DNA of 64,000 nt, from the NCBI RefSeq assembly GCF_026151205.1, contig NC_087073.1, positions 5,043,001 through 5,107,000 of the forward strand, read 5' to 3'. The notes under the pieces are model-generated. The model made no database searches and was not told the DNA's origin. It saw only the letters and a program-made list of their open reading frames with translations. The position numbers and the translations under genes are program-made. Positions 19,801 through 30,617 of this stretch are shown piece after piece. The stretch comes from Bolinopsis microptera. Its lineage: Eukaryota > Ctenophora > Tentaculata > Lobata > Bolinopsidae. How positions within the stretch are numbered: position 1 is the stretch's first letter; the number at the start of each line of letters is the position of its first letter.

Positions 19801-22800
19801 AAAATATCAAAATGGAAACTTTCATTGAAATCAGATCTCTCCCTCAAATTATGAACTGAAAAAAGATGTGCCCCTAAAACATTCTCGTCATCAAAATCTC
19901 TGTGGCTCTCAACATTCCCCTTATACTACTCGCCTCTAAAATCTCATAATATTTACTGCGATGACCATTCACACGTTGGCTGAGGCTGGTGACTGTTTTT
20001 CCCACGTATACGTTATTAACAGTACAAAGTTTGCACGTCGCGCCGTACACAATGTTGCGTGTCTTACAGTTACCACCTTGAGTTCTGACTGAGTGTCCAT
20101 TATTGGAGACCATGGAATTGCCACTAACAAGGTGACAAGTTTGGCAGGGTCTGCCTTTCTTCTTCTCACCAGGTTTGGTGCATGGGTCAGTTGTTCTTGA
20201 CTCTGAACCTAAGGCAAGCTTCTTTCTCTTGAATAAAGTGTCCTTTAAGTTAGGGGCTCGCCTGGTCACCACTTGGAGTTTAGGGATCCTCTCAGGGTTC
20301 TCACTGCTCCATGTACGGCTATTTGAGATGATGTTACTGGCCTCTTTAGCCTTTTCCTTGGTTTCCTCATAGCCCGCACCGAATGTAACAATCCATGGTG
20401 TGAAAGAAGGGGGACCCTGATCCTTTGCCTTGTACTGTAAAGTTCTTGGTATCGATCTGACATCACTGATGACCTCTCTCACCATATCAGTAGGATATGA
20501 AGACCGCTCAAAAAACAACTGAAGCTCTGCCAATCTCTCATCCAGCAAGACGTCATCATTGATTATCCTTCTGTATCGAAGTGCCTGTGAGAAGACTATA
20601 CTCCGGAAGGTATGTCGTGGATGGAAACTTGAGAATTCAAGATACCTGTTGGCGTCAGTAGGTTTCCTAAACAGATCTGTTGTGAGTCTCCCTCCAACAA
20701 ACTTGTACTGAATGTCCAGGAACTGCGTGAACTCCGTGATTGGTTTCACTTCGTATGTAATATCTAAGCCATAGTTATCAACCATCTTACTGCGTAATGA
20801 CCCTACCCATTCTTCAAAACCAATCATAGAACCTCTCCACATACCTTGGCCCGAAATATCATCCACAAACCGATCAAGGTTCTTGAGCTCCTCTGGTCTA
20901 ACAACCGGGTAGTAAACCAGACTCTTTAGGACAAAGAACAAAGCAATGTTACCGCAATCCACTGAATTGATACCTCCAGTGGGTACACCGTTAACGACCT
21001 CATACCAGTTGTCTGCATTCTTCAAGACTGCCGAATCAAAACTAAGCTGTATCAGTCCCTTCAGCCAAGTCCTGAACTCCTCAGACCAATCTGGTCTACA
21101 CGACTCCATAGCATCATCTAAGGCTGACATCACCAAGCTATGTTGCAGAGAATCGTATAGAGAAACAATATCAATACTGAAGCTGATCCAAGTATCGACT
21201 ACTTGTCCGGAAGCTGCCAATTCCTCGAGTTTGATGAGAGCTGCAGTTGAATCTTTAACAAGATCTATACAGTAATCCCTGGCAAGAGGTCCCAACCACT
21301 TCCAAACAACAAACTTATCTGATCTTGCAGTTACTCCTCTAGAGAGATCAGTCACGAATCGACTGGGTGGAATCTTTTTCTCTCTAATTTCAGTCTCAGT
21401 CAGCTTGTGAATTATTATTAAATAATTATGTTTCGTTCAATTCAATCTTTATGGGTGGTCATAAACCTCTTGACATTTCACGCACAAAATCATTGCCATT
21501 TTCTCGTCTAAATAATGAGAACTTTTCGTCTTTAAGGCCATGGCAGATATAAATGCCGTATGGATTAGATCCCCTACAAAGATTCTATTGTACTTTGTCA
21601 AGATTAGCACTATAGTGCTAATCGATAGATCGATTTTAACATCTGTCAAAGAAAGTCCTTTTAGTCCCTTTAGAATTGTGTCGAGAGAATTTATCAAGAT
21701 AAGGTAAATTGTAAACGTCCATATTTTTTAGAAAATTTCCAGATTTGGTTACCATTTTGCTAATAAAGGTAGGGGGAATTTTCCTAACAGGTAACCGTTA
21801 AAGGTACCAGTGGGTAGACAGCTAAGCGAGGCTACCTGCGTAGCACCGACCTAGTACCTATCTAGTCTACATTAGGGAACAATATCTAGTCTACATTAGG
21901 GAACAATATCTAGTCTACATTAGGGAACATTAGCGTTTGAGACCGTTAACCGTTGGTTAATGCTTTGACAATATTAAATTTAAACTTCAGTTGCAAACGT
22001 CACTCGATCTCTCACATTTTATTGATGATCCCGACGCGATGATCTGTTGAACCGTGTCGAAAATCTTTCGTTCAATTTTTCCCTTCAGGTTTGATCTCTT
22101 TGCCACGATTGAGCCCGTTTCATTTATATTTATTGTAAATAAGCTAAAGAACAACATTTCGAACCACCCCGAAATTTGCCGAATATAACATGGTTAGTAG
22201 CTAGCACTTGTACCTAGTGCTATACATATGGGCGGGATATATGGACATTATTTCATTTCATTTCAAGGTTGTAATGAATATTGCTTTCTTACTGCCTAGT
22301 CATGTTAACTATCAGGGTTATATCTTATAGGGTTATCATATCTTGACCAGTTGAATAAATAAAATGTTCTAGAAAATTCTAGTGGTTAGTCTTTAAAATA
22401 TGATGTAATTGTCACCATACTATTATATAATTACCATTATACTATGGCACTAAAAGATCGTGAGATTGTCGGATATTACACATTTACAGTCGTCTTTGTA
22501 GCAGTGCCGTTACTTATTTCAACTCCATGACTTATATCCCTTGCATATTTCAGGCTTTATATTGTACGGTGTTTAAAGATTACTCATACTTTTCTGCCTA
22601 AATTATCTATATCTTCAAGGTAATTAAGTATGATATTAAAATATTAGCTCGTCTTTCTGTCAATATTTTCTGTAATTTCGCGTCTGGTATGAATGAGCAT
22701 TATTAAATTTAATATGAGGTGGTAGCTAAGTAATGATAAAGATTCAAGGTAGTTACATAACCAAGCTGTGCACTATTAAGCTGTGCACTACTAAGCTGTG

Positions 22801-25800
22801 CACTGCCAAGCTGTGCACTACTAAGGTGCGCACTACTTTATTTAGGCATATTATTCCAATCATTTAGGGTAGGATTATAAATATCAAACAGTTTGGTGTT
22901 AACTCTCCTTATTGATATTCCACGTTACTCAACAGCCTTTGTTCCATTTGTGTACGAGTTGTCGTCTTAATCTCCGCCATTTTCTCCATCCATTTTTGGA
23001 TACTCCCGGGATCAATGGCGAATTAAAAGCTCAGGAATAAATGGGCAAAGTAAGCATCAGTTGGATCATTTTTTGGTCAAAATCGTAGTACTGCAACAGA
23101 ACAGCGACAGAACGTTGAACTTGGAGCCACTGGGCACAAAACATCTGTTGATCCAATTTCATGAATACTGAGGGATGCTTGTGGCAGACATCTGCCCCGA
23201 AATTTAAACATACAGAGTGACCCACTCATTAATCACAGATCCACCCATTAACGTGACGTGTTATTACTAATAAGGTACTAATAACACTACTGATGATATA
23301 AGAGCCTCGTCATCAGCCCATCAGGATGTTAATCAAATCCCATCCTGTCTACACACTCTGAGAGCCCTGCTGTGTTTGGTGGCCGTGAGCACGTTAACAG
23401 CTCGTTATGTTCTTATATTTAATATTTTGGGGGAACCTCTCCAGTTTTAAGTATTGTAACTTAAATGACATATAATGCTTAATAAGGCTTAATATGATAT
23501 TTATTTTTGTAGTTTTGTCATGTTGTGGACTTGAGATCACTCTTAACCATAATTAAATCACATGCGGGGGATGGGTAATTGTCCGGTAGCACTTTAACCT
23601 GACAGGTTATAAGAGACCCTCCGTCAGAAGGTTAATAAAATCCAATATTGAGTCTTTCGTGCGTTCTAAGAGTCCTTAAAAGTTAAATATATGGTGGTCG
23701 TGAGTGGGCTCAAAGTTTGTTATGTTTTAATTTGTAATATTTTGGAGGAACCCCTTCAGTTTTAAGTATTGTTTTAGGAATAGCGTAATTCTTATTAACT
23801 TTAATTCTTATTAACTAGAATGACATAAACCTCTTAGCACCTCATTTGACTAACACGAAATCTTTATTCTTTAGCTATAAGATGGACGCACAGAACATGA
23901 ACGATAACAGTACTGATCTCATTGGCTCGACACTCTACACCACACCCACCCCTGATATCAACAGAACAGCTGACATATTCCTGGGTACTCTCCTCATCCT
24001 GTGCACTGTGATAGGACTTCCCGGAAACCTACTAGCCTTCATGTACTTCTGGGGCAAACGCAATCACTCCTACCCTGATCTCCTCTACACTATGATCAGT
24101 GCAGTGGATTCTTGCACGTGCGCTATCGTGTTCCCTATGATATCCTCTCTGTTCGCGGACCGTCGAGAATCGACCTTGTTTGGCAATGCTTCCTTCTGCG
24201 GCGTGTGGATTGCGGCATACTTCTTCCTCATTCGTTTCTCTCAGTTCACAGTTGTGTTGGTCAGTGTAACTCGAACTATCTCCATGCGTTCACCCTTTTA
24301 TCAGATCACCAAGCATTATCTGACTATAGCTTGTGTCTTCTATGCTTGCTTTATCCTAGCGCTCGAGGTGCTGTTTTCCAGTACTGGTGTAGTGAGATAC
24401 TATTACATTCCCCAAATTGTGTCCTGTGCAACGATCAGCAACGTCTCAAACTGGAGATACACAACTTTCGTCACACTCAATCTCGTGTTCGAGGTCCTTG
24501 TCTCAAGTACAGTGTTCACCAGTTTTGCTCTGACTGTTGACACTCTGCTCAAGGGGACCAGGACAGGGAATAAGGACTTTAGGAAGGTTTCAGTTACCAT
24601 ATCCATCTTCACTGCTGTATTTCTACTGTGCAATCTCCCGCTGTTTCTCGCTGAAATGCTCCAAAACGTATTTTCCTGGTACAATTACCGGGACGGACTG
24701 TTTGACCCGTCTCTGCTGTGGTATGGTTTCTTTCTGGGATATCGGCTTTGTACGGCTCTCAATGCTGCGGCCAATCCTTGCCTCTATCTTTGTTTTATGC
24801 CGAAGTTCCGAACTTGGATCAAGAAACCTTTCTACAAAGCAAGGAGCGGTAAGGTGGGTATAATGATGACACGTCTACAATGAACGTTTCTAGTTTTTAC
24901 AATGCAAGGAGCGGTAAGGTGGGTATAATGATGACACATCTACAATAAACGTTTCTGAATGAACGAGGGTCATCAAATTGGCAGCACACTATGGATTACT
25001 TATATTTTGGATTACTCATGGATTTAATAAGGCTTAATATGCTAATTATTTTCGGTTGTAAAATTGCCCGTAATTTTGATTGTGTCATGCATTGCAAGAT
25101 TAAAATCGCTCTTTCCCATTATTAAATAATATAATATGCGGGGGATGGGTTAGCCGGACATCTGTACCTGATTTGAACTTTTCTTAGAAATCTAGAGATC
25201 ATTCGACTTTTAAACATGTTTCCAAAGGCAGCTCTAGCCTTTAGTTAAGCTGCCGCTGGTTTATACTGCTATAATTTTGGAGACAAACAGAGACAATATT
25301 TCATTAAAGTTAACTTTAATATGTAATTAAGTTTCGCGATATAGTAGACAGTAATGAGAAATGTCGTAATATACAATGCTGTAATACAATACGGGAATCT
25401 TCTAAAAACAATGATCTTAAAAACTAGAAAATAAGGAAAAAACTGGGACTTTGCCGTTTCTGATTAATTAAAAATTGTTCTATTTCTTTCAATTTTAAAG
25501 AAAACTCGAGATATAAAATTGCAGTAGGATTCAAAAATATAACAATCAAAAAATATACGGGAGTCGAAGTCGTACACAACAATCTGTTCGTGAATTTTTT
25601 AATCCATATTAATCAAGTTTTACTACACGTATAGTATGTCCCTGGTCCAGTCCATTAAGCCTCTAGAGCCTCGCATTGCTCGTTCTTCACTCTGTAAACG
25701 TCTGTCTGACCTCCACAGAAACTCTCGATATCATGTATCTTGAGATACTTTTTGATAACTTTGGTGAGATCGGGAGGGGCTCCTTCACCGAACAGGGTCC

Positions 25801-28800
25801 ACATATTCTTGAACAGTTTTCCGTAAGCTTTCTTCATTTCCTTGGTAGCAAGGGCTTCAAGTGTGGATTTGCTGCAACATGTCCAGAAATCCTCACTCAT
25901 TTCGGCAGCGCAGCTTGGATCACACATAGCCTTCCTTTCTATGTCCAAATATAAACCCATGAGCCTGTTAGCGAAAGACGAGAATGACTCGACCTCCAGA
26001 TCCATGGCACTCATAGCCATAAGATAGGCCTTGAATTCTTTTTCAACTCTGATCAAGGAAAGGCATACATCCTCTCCATTAAGGGAATTGTCCACTACTT
26101 TGGCCCCATTAGTGTACATCTTTGACATTTCTAAAACACAGTCTTTCCCGTTCTTTACACCACAACCTGCCGTTGCTACACCCTCAAGGACTGTCTTCAA
26201 TGATTTCCAATCAAGATTGTCCACAACATATTCGAACATACCTCCAACTTCACCCAGATCTAACATGTCTAACACCATACCGTCGTAATTCTTGGCACAC
26301 TTAGCAGAAGCCCCAATCATTTCAGAACACTCACAGAGAGCATTGGATACAGGGATCAGAATGTAGTCAACCATGGATTGGACCGTTTCTTCGAAAGACG
26401 TGGCATCAATAAACCGGTTCAAGGAGACAGGGCCATTATCCCTGAAGTGCTTGTACAGCTGACAAGGCTTATTCTTGCACTCTCCCAGATCCCGGAATTC
26501 TTTACGGCAGTTGCAGCCAAACAGCCAGTTCTCATTAGGGCTACACTCGTTGGATTCCTCCGGGCAGACTTGGGATCCCACCATACCAAGCATCCCGTTG
26601 ATCTCCGGTTTGAAAGACGAACCGTCTTCGCTCAGGTATGCCTTTGCCATGGCCTTCGTCGCAGTCAGGCCATCATTTAAAGTCATCCCAAAGATATCAA
26701 ACACAGTTGGTTCCTGAGCCACAGAAAGGGCAAGACAGGACAGTAGAACAACAACAACAACCTTCATCCTGTTTGTAGGAAGTTGCAATGTCAGGCGGGC
26801 ATTAAAATATTAGTTGAAATTAACAAAATATGTTCATAACTATAATTATACTATCATTAAATATGGGAATTTGTAAATCTACCGATTCAGATTAAATTAA
26901 AATGGGAGTGGAGATATCATGAACAACATGAGGCACGACCCAGCTAGATAGATGAATAAAGGTCGAAAAGACGATTGATCGGCTATTAACTACACAATAA
27001 ATAAATTAATCGCTGGACGGCAAACAAATTCTAAATAGAAATAGATCAACGTCAGTATCTAGTAAGTTCACTAAAAAACCTTTATATTTTGTTTTTTTTA
27101 AACCTATATAAATTGTTTTCATCCACAGAAGAAGGGATATGAAGTAAGGTCAGGTACTGACTGGTTATATGAAAACACATACATATGGACGTGGAGAGCT
27201 CACCAGGACAAGAATGCAAAATGTTCATTCATCTCTAAAAATTACAAAGCAAAATTATACTATGATCTAGAATTTAAATGCTTTTTTAAGAGCAATTCAG
27301 TTTTATAGTGAGTTTACCTCCTGCTGTTAATTTTAAAACTGATATTTTGATAGAGAAGAAATTGTTTTCAAATGTTTGCTTTAATTTTACGAAAGTTGTC
27401 TAGCACACTTGCGAAATTACCATCACATACATTAAGTAGTGAATATTTATTGTATTGTAAACGCCGTGGTCTGGAAAAAAATTGCCCTGAGCTGAGGAGA
27501 AGCAACATAGTTTCTGATGAAATAATCCTTAAGATAAACAAATGGGACGACGATGATTTTAGACGACATAATGTGGTGACACTAAATTTTATCATGGTGG
27601 AGGAATAACTGGTTACACTATGCATCATTTACCTTAGAGTTTTTTAATCGATCATAATAATGGTTTCAGATTATCACACTACATCGATAGACTTTGATAC
27701 TGATAGTCCTAGTGAGGTGACCTATCTGTTTTAAGAAAACACGAGCTGACCGCCCTGACGAGCTACATTCTGGTTTTATAGATCAACCAAGATTGAACAG
27801 AAGATCAGCTATAACCTACTGTACCTACTGGTCAACCTACTGACCTACTGGTCGACACTAAAGAAGAGAAATGAGATAATAAAGAAGCAGGACTCATTGT
27901 TTATATAGTCTGATGAAACCCTCCAGGTTATAATTTATCTGATATTGGAGCCAACGATAAGGAAATTCGCACCTCCATCAGTAATTAAAACCAAGATATG
28001 ATTTATGAGGAGAGGACTAAACCAATTATCAATTTTATTAGATAACAAACTCCAGATTTATCTTGAAAATTTGATTAGACCCTATAACAGATGTGGACAC
28101 GGATGTATCCAGATATTAACCATAAAACGGCTGGGATTCAACTGAACCATCTTCCGGTGCTGTACAGGAATTAATTATAAATTTGTTATCAACTTCATCC
28201 TCATTTCACTGAGCTAATTGAATTATGGGAGTTCACAATTCACCCCGATTTTTGTGAAACTTGATTACGACCAACAAACTAGGGCCAGTGACCAAAATTT
28301 TGAAGGGATTCCGGACTGCAGCGGTTGTAAAATTGTCCGTAATTTTGTTTTTTTAATGCCATAACCATTATTATAACCATTATTATATTAAATCATAGAG
28401 GATGGGTTAATCAAGAGGAAGTATTGAAATATAACAGGCAGGGATCGACCGGGGACGAAATTTAGCCGGGGCCGGGACCAAGTTGAATCAGCCGGGGCCG
28501 GGATTAACCGGGATTTTGAAATGTTGCCAAGGCCGGGGCCGGGGCCGGGATTGGCTAAAATATGCCGGGGCCGGGATTTGTTAAATCTAATTTTGAAAAT
28601 TTTTGAAAGTTTCCGGAAACTCGTATCAATGTGAGCTAGCTTTAAGGTCAACCTAGAAGGCAGCTACACAATGTTTAAAGGATGAGGAACGATTATTTCT
28701 CTTTAATAGTTAAATGTAACTCAGAAAGGCTTTCTTGTAGCCGGACATAGATATTTCGGACACTGAAGCTGACACCGGAAACGAGTAGTCATCTGTGATC

Positions 28801-30617
28801 TGATGACTATCATCATCATCTGCATTGAGTCGGCCTCACTCTCTACTGTTTTTTGCTCCTGAACTAAATTGTTTGACGTTTGTACTAGTTATATGAAAGA
28901 AAACGGTACACGAACACATGACTTTACTCGAACTTTTTAATCAACCTCGAACTTTTTAAATCAACATTAATATTTTACATTCTTTGTAAATTCAAAGTTG
29001 AAATTTTCTGAATATCAAACTGGAATGATGTCAAGTCCTCGTATTTATATTTTTCACTCGATCTCATGTTACCAAAAATTTTGTGTTTAATTTAAGTCTA
29101 AAAATCAAGATAAATTCTGATAATCTATCGGTTTAAATTGAGGCAGAAAATACGAGAAATCCCGGCAAAATCCCGGCAAAAATTGACAAAAAGCCGGGGC
29201 CGGGATTGGGGGCCTCTGGCTGGGGCCGGGATTTTGAAAATTGTTTTGCCGGGGCCGGGGAAAAAACACAAATCCCGGCCGTATCCGGGGCCGGGGCCGG
29301 GATCCCGGTCGATCACTGATAACAGGTCTCCAAAAGCAGGTTGAATTGACAGTAAAAATATATATCTTTATTCATATTCAAGTTTCTTTAACAATTTATT
29401 AATACTAGCAGGAACCCGTCTTACCCTAAATTGGTATCAAGAGAGTAGAGACTACAATGATTATTTATTTCGCGATTTTGACACCGCTTTGGGGTCCAAA
29501 TTTCGGGACCTAAAGTTCTTATTCCTTGGTCAAAGAATTATATTATATATATGTTAAAGTCACTATTGTGACGGTACATTAGAACCAGACAGAAACAAAG
29601 TGTGAAGGGCCTGAACGGAACCCCTCGGTTTCAGTTCCTTGTTTAACACTGCCGTACAGCAAGGACATCCACCGGGTTCTCCAAGGATGGGCACATAGCT
29701 CACTCCACACTATATCGTCTCGTTTTATATATAGTAAGATTGAATACAAAATACAATTTTGGTTCGATTTTCCATCAGTCAGTAATCTATCCTCCTAATC
29801 ATCATTAACAGATTGTTCGCTGCCAAACTATTTGATACAAACCTATTTAGATCTACTCGGGGAATATCAAGATAAATTTCAGAGTTGTTTTTACGGCTCT
29901 GGTCTCAATCGTCAGTGAAAGTCGCTCAAATAATCAGGACTAAATGGACAGTAGCCAGTGTACGTGCTTGGACAAATTAACTTTACGTACCTTGAGCTGC
30001 TTGGAGATGTCGTCTTTTGCAAAACTGATGCTCATTATCTCGAGAGTATCAGATAACAACCCAATACCGGAGCAAGTGATAATCACTACCAGTTGCCAGT
30101 TTATCCCTATCTTCGATAACAACGCATCATACGCGTTCGCTATCTGGAGTGGGAGAATCTTTGGTAAGGGATGAATAGTAGTATCAAAATAAATATATAA
30201 TAAGCAGTATACAAATATCAAGTTGCAAGTATGAAATAAAAATCCGTTGAGAAATTGGTAGGCATTCTGCACTAGACGTTCTGAAATTTACATGGGGTCC
30301 TTTATCCTAGTAATTTCTCACCCCCTAGCCTCCTAGTAGTTCCTCACCCCCCTCCTAGTAATTCCTCACCCCCTCCTAGTAATTCCTCACACCCCCCCCT
30401 CCTTGTAATTTTTCACCCCCTCCTAGTAATTCCTCACCCCCTAGCCTCCTAGTAATTCCTCACCACGTACCTGTGTGGCAGTAGATTTTCCAGGAAGAAG
30501 AGCCTCCTGATCGTGGTGTCTCATCCCCAGTTCCTCCTCCTCCTCCTCCTCCACTTCTAATGTGTTCACGCTCACGTGGTCTAAAATCTCCTCTCTCGCA
30601 CCATCATCATCCGTCAT
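16815..30617 (-). CDS. SV2/SVOP-like major facilitator transporter, ten exons
   Basis: Exons, all with GT-AG borders and consistent phase: 30617-30471, 30143-29991, 19292-19084, 18889-18725, 18576 to about 18366, 18223-18131, 17988-17900, 17746-17571, 17401-17242, 16995-16815. Joined they give 527 residues. Family marks: acidic N-terminus; WGRAADIYGRRR between TM2 and TM3; VGGSLPIIFSYVSEW as in SV2; SWRVYLLLCSLPSLL; SLPGNIISIFLTDY; and a last pair of exons spelling LYPTQSR then GTAFGF, the SV2 signature before TM11. Unlike vertebrate SV2 the TM7-8 luminal loop is very short, with one NSS sequon. Expected in vesicle or plasma membrane; substrate unknown. Intron 2 is 10.7 kb and holds other genes. 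The donor of exon 5 is the least certain border. Confidence 0.88.
19689..21436 (-). pseudogene. Penelope-like retroelement: reverse transcriptase plus GIY-YIG endonuclease, 5'-truncated and frame-broken
   Basis: The open frame runs from 21436 to a stop at 19874. RT motifs are visible: SIDIVSLYDSL (motif A), GVPTGGINSVDCGN (B), RFVDDI with the FVDD catalytic pair (C), and the KPTDANRYLEFSSFHP segment typical of Penelope-like elements. A CX2C-type cysteine group (CKTRN...CKLC) precedes the start of a GIY-YIG domain (NNVYVGKT). At about 19920 the frame breaks: the last third of the GIY-YIG domain continues in another frame to a stop at 19689, one base short of register. The N-terminal part is absent, so this is a 5'-truncated copy. 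It lies inside intron 2 of the SV2-like gene, same strand. Confidence 0.82.
21859..21930 (+). repeat. 24 bp tandem repeat, three copies
   Basis: Three consecutive near-identical units beginning TATCTAGTCTACATTAGGG at 21859, 21883 and 21907; only the last base of the array differs. Confidence 0.9.
22763..22837 (+). repeat. 15 bp tandem repeat, five copies
   Basis: Units AAGCTGTGCACTACT with small changes at 22763, 22778, 22793, 22808 and 22823. Confidence 0.9.
23882..24883 (+). CDS. Rhodopsin-like (class A) G protein-coupled receptor, intronless
   Basis: 333 residues from the ATG at 23882; an acceptor-like TTATTCTTTAG lies just upstream. The N-terminus carries three N-glycosylation sequons. 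Seven hydrophobic spans follow; TM1 has GLPGNLLAF, the cysteine before TM3 is in SFCGVW, and TM7 ends NAAANPCLYLCF, a form of NPxxY. The DRY box at the end of TM3 is replaced by TRT, and the TM6 CWxP is CNLP. The short tail ends RLQ. A peptide or small-molecule receptor signalling through G proteins at the cell surface is expected; the ligand cannot be told. The gene lies on the strand opposite to its host, inside intron 2 of the SV2-like gene. I cannot place it in a named subfamily. Confidence 0.85.
   Translation: MDAQNMNDNSTDLIGSTLYTTPTPDINRTADIFLGTLLILCTVIGLPGNLLAFMYFWGKRNHSYPDLLYTMISAVDSCTCAIVFPMISSLFADRRESTLFGNASFCGVWIAAYFFLIRFSQFTVVLVSVTRTISMRSPFYQITKHYLTIACVFYACFILALEVLFSSTGVVRYYYIPQIVSCATISNVSNWRYTTFVTLNLVFEVLVSSTVFTSFALTVDTLLKGTRTGNKDFRKVSVTISIFTAVFLLCNLPLFLAEMLQNVFSWYNYRDGLFDPSLLWYGFFLGYRLCTALNAAANPCLYLCFMPKFRTWIKKPFYKARSGKVGIMMTRLQ
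24839..24956 (+). repeat. 53 bp direct duplication across the GPCR stop codon
   Basis: The last codons, stop and first UTR bases of the GPCR (24839-24891) are repeated at 24904-24956 with two base changes. The second copy keeps a stop (TAA for TGA). The offset is 65 bp. Confidence 0.9.
24957..25654. other. Intronic spacer
   Basis: AT-rich, no gene seen. Carries one copy of a low-copy repeat with CGGTTGTAAAATTG and ATGCGGGGGATGGGTTA, also found near 28330-28410. Confidence 0.5.
25655..26767 (-). CDS. Secreted cysteine-rich protein of unknown family
   Basis: 370 residues from the ATG at 26767 (an upstream TTG frame extension is not a likely start). A strong signal peptide (MKVVVVVLLSCLALSVAQ) is followed by a mature protein with 18 cysteines and no membrane span. 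The cysteines cluster as CNCRKEF...CKNKPC, CEC, a CDPSC...CC group near residue 310, and two near the C-terminus, suggesting a disulfide-stabilised, mostly helical extracellular protein. I do not recognise the family. The gene is intronless and lies in intron 2 of the SV2-like gene on the same strand, about 770 bp beyond the GPCR in tail-to-tail orientation. The length and clean coding frame make it a real gene. Confidence 0.75.
   Translation of the reverse strand: MKVVVVVLLSCLALSVAQEPTVFDIFGMTLNDGLTATKAMAKAYLSEDGSSFKPEINGMLGMVGSQVCPEESNECSPNENWLFGCNCRKEFRDLGECKNKPCQLYKHFRDNGPVSLNRFIDATSFEETVQSMVDYILIPVSNALCECSEMIGASAKCAKNYDGMVLDMLDLGEVGGMFEYVVDNLDWKSLKTVLEGVATAGCGVKNGKDCVLEMSKMYTNGAKVVDNSLNGEDVCLSLIRVEKEFKAYLMAMSAMDLEVESFSSFANRLMGLYLDIERKAMCDPSCAAEMSEDFWTCCSKSTLEALATKEMKKAYGKLFKNMWTLFGEGAPPDLTKVIKKYLKIHDIESFCGGQTDVYRVKNEQCEALEA
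26768..28430. other. Intronic sequence without a recognised gene
   Basis: AT-rich. A 78-codon plus-strand ORF at 27372-27608 has no recognisable features and is not called. Confidence 0.5.
28439..29318. mobile_element. Non-autonomous hAT-type DNA transposon, 880 bp
   Basis: The ends are inverted repeats: CAGGGATCGACCGGG at the left and CCCGGTCGATCACTG at the right. They are flanked by a perfect 8 bp target duplication ATAACAGG (28431-28438 and 29319-29326), the hallmark of the hAT superfamily. Both subterminal regions are packed with GGCCGGGGCCGGGATT-like units, which fit transposase-binding repeats. No transposase is encoded; ORFs across the GC-rich ends are low-complexity artefacts. It lies in intron 2 of the SV2-like gene. 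Confidence 0.9.
29327..29990. other. Intronic sequence without a recognised gene
   Basis: Nothing coding seen between the hAT element and exon 2 of the SV2-like gene. Confidence 0.5.
30301..30470. repeat. About 20 bp minisatellite in SV2-like intron 1
   Basis: Roughly eight imperfect units of TCCTAGTAATTCCTCACCCC, ending at the donor site of exon 1. On the transcribed (minus) strand it is purine-rich, GGGGTGAGGAATTACTAGGA. Confidence 0.85.

Larger units (their letters stand above)
21437..23881. other. Intronic sequence with short tandem repeats
   Basis: No gene seen. Contains a 24 bp repeat in three copies (21859-21930), a 15 bp repeat in five copies (22763-22837), and two diverged copies of about 95 bp sharing GTGGCCGTGAG-like and CCAGTTTTAAGTATTGT blocks (about 23380-23470 and 23690-23785). 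The GGGGGATGGGT sequence at 23563 recurs at 25140 and, in weaker form, near 28400. Confidence 0.6.

Noticed and set aside
21449-21697. 82-codon minus-strand ORF next to the Penelope-like element
   Set aside because: Considered as the missing N-terminus of the element, but it shows no RT or family motif and is not in continuous frame.
27372-27608. 78-codon plus-strand ORF in the SV2-like intron
   Set aside because: No recognisable feature; the opposite strand has an equally long ORF in the same place.
28388-29344. ORFs rich in Gly-Pro and Arg-Pro at the ends of the hAT element
   Set aside because: They arise from GGCCGGGGCC repeats read in all frames; low complexity, not proteins.
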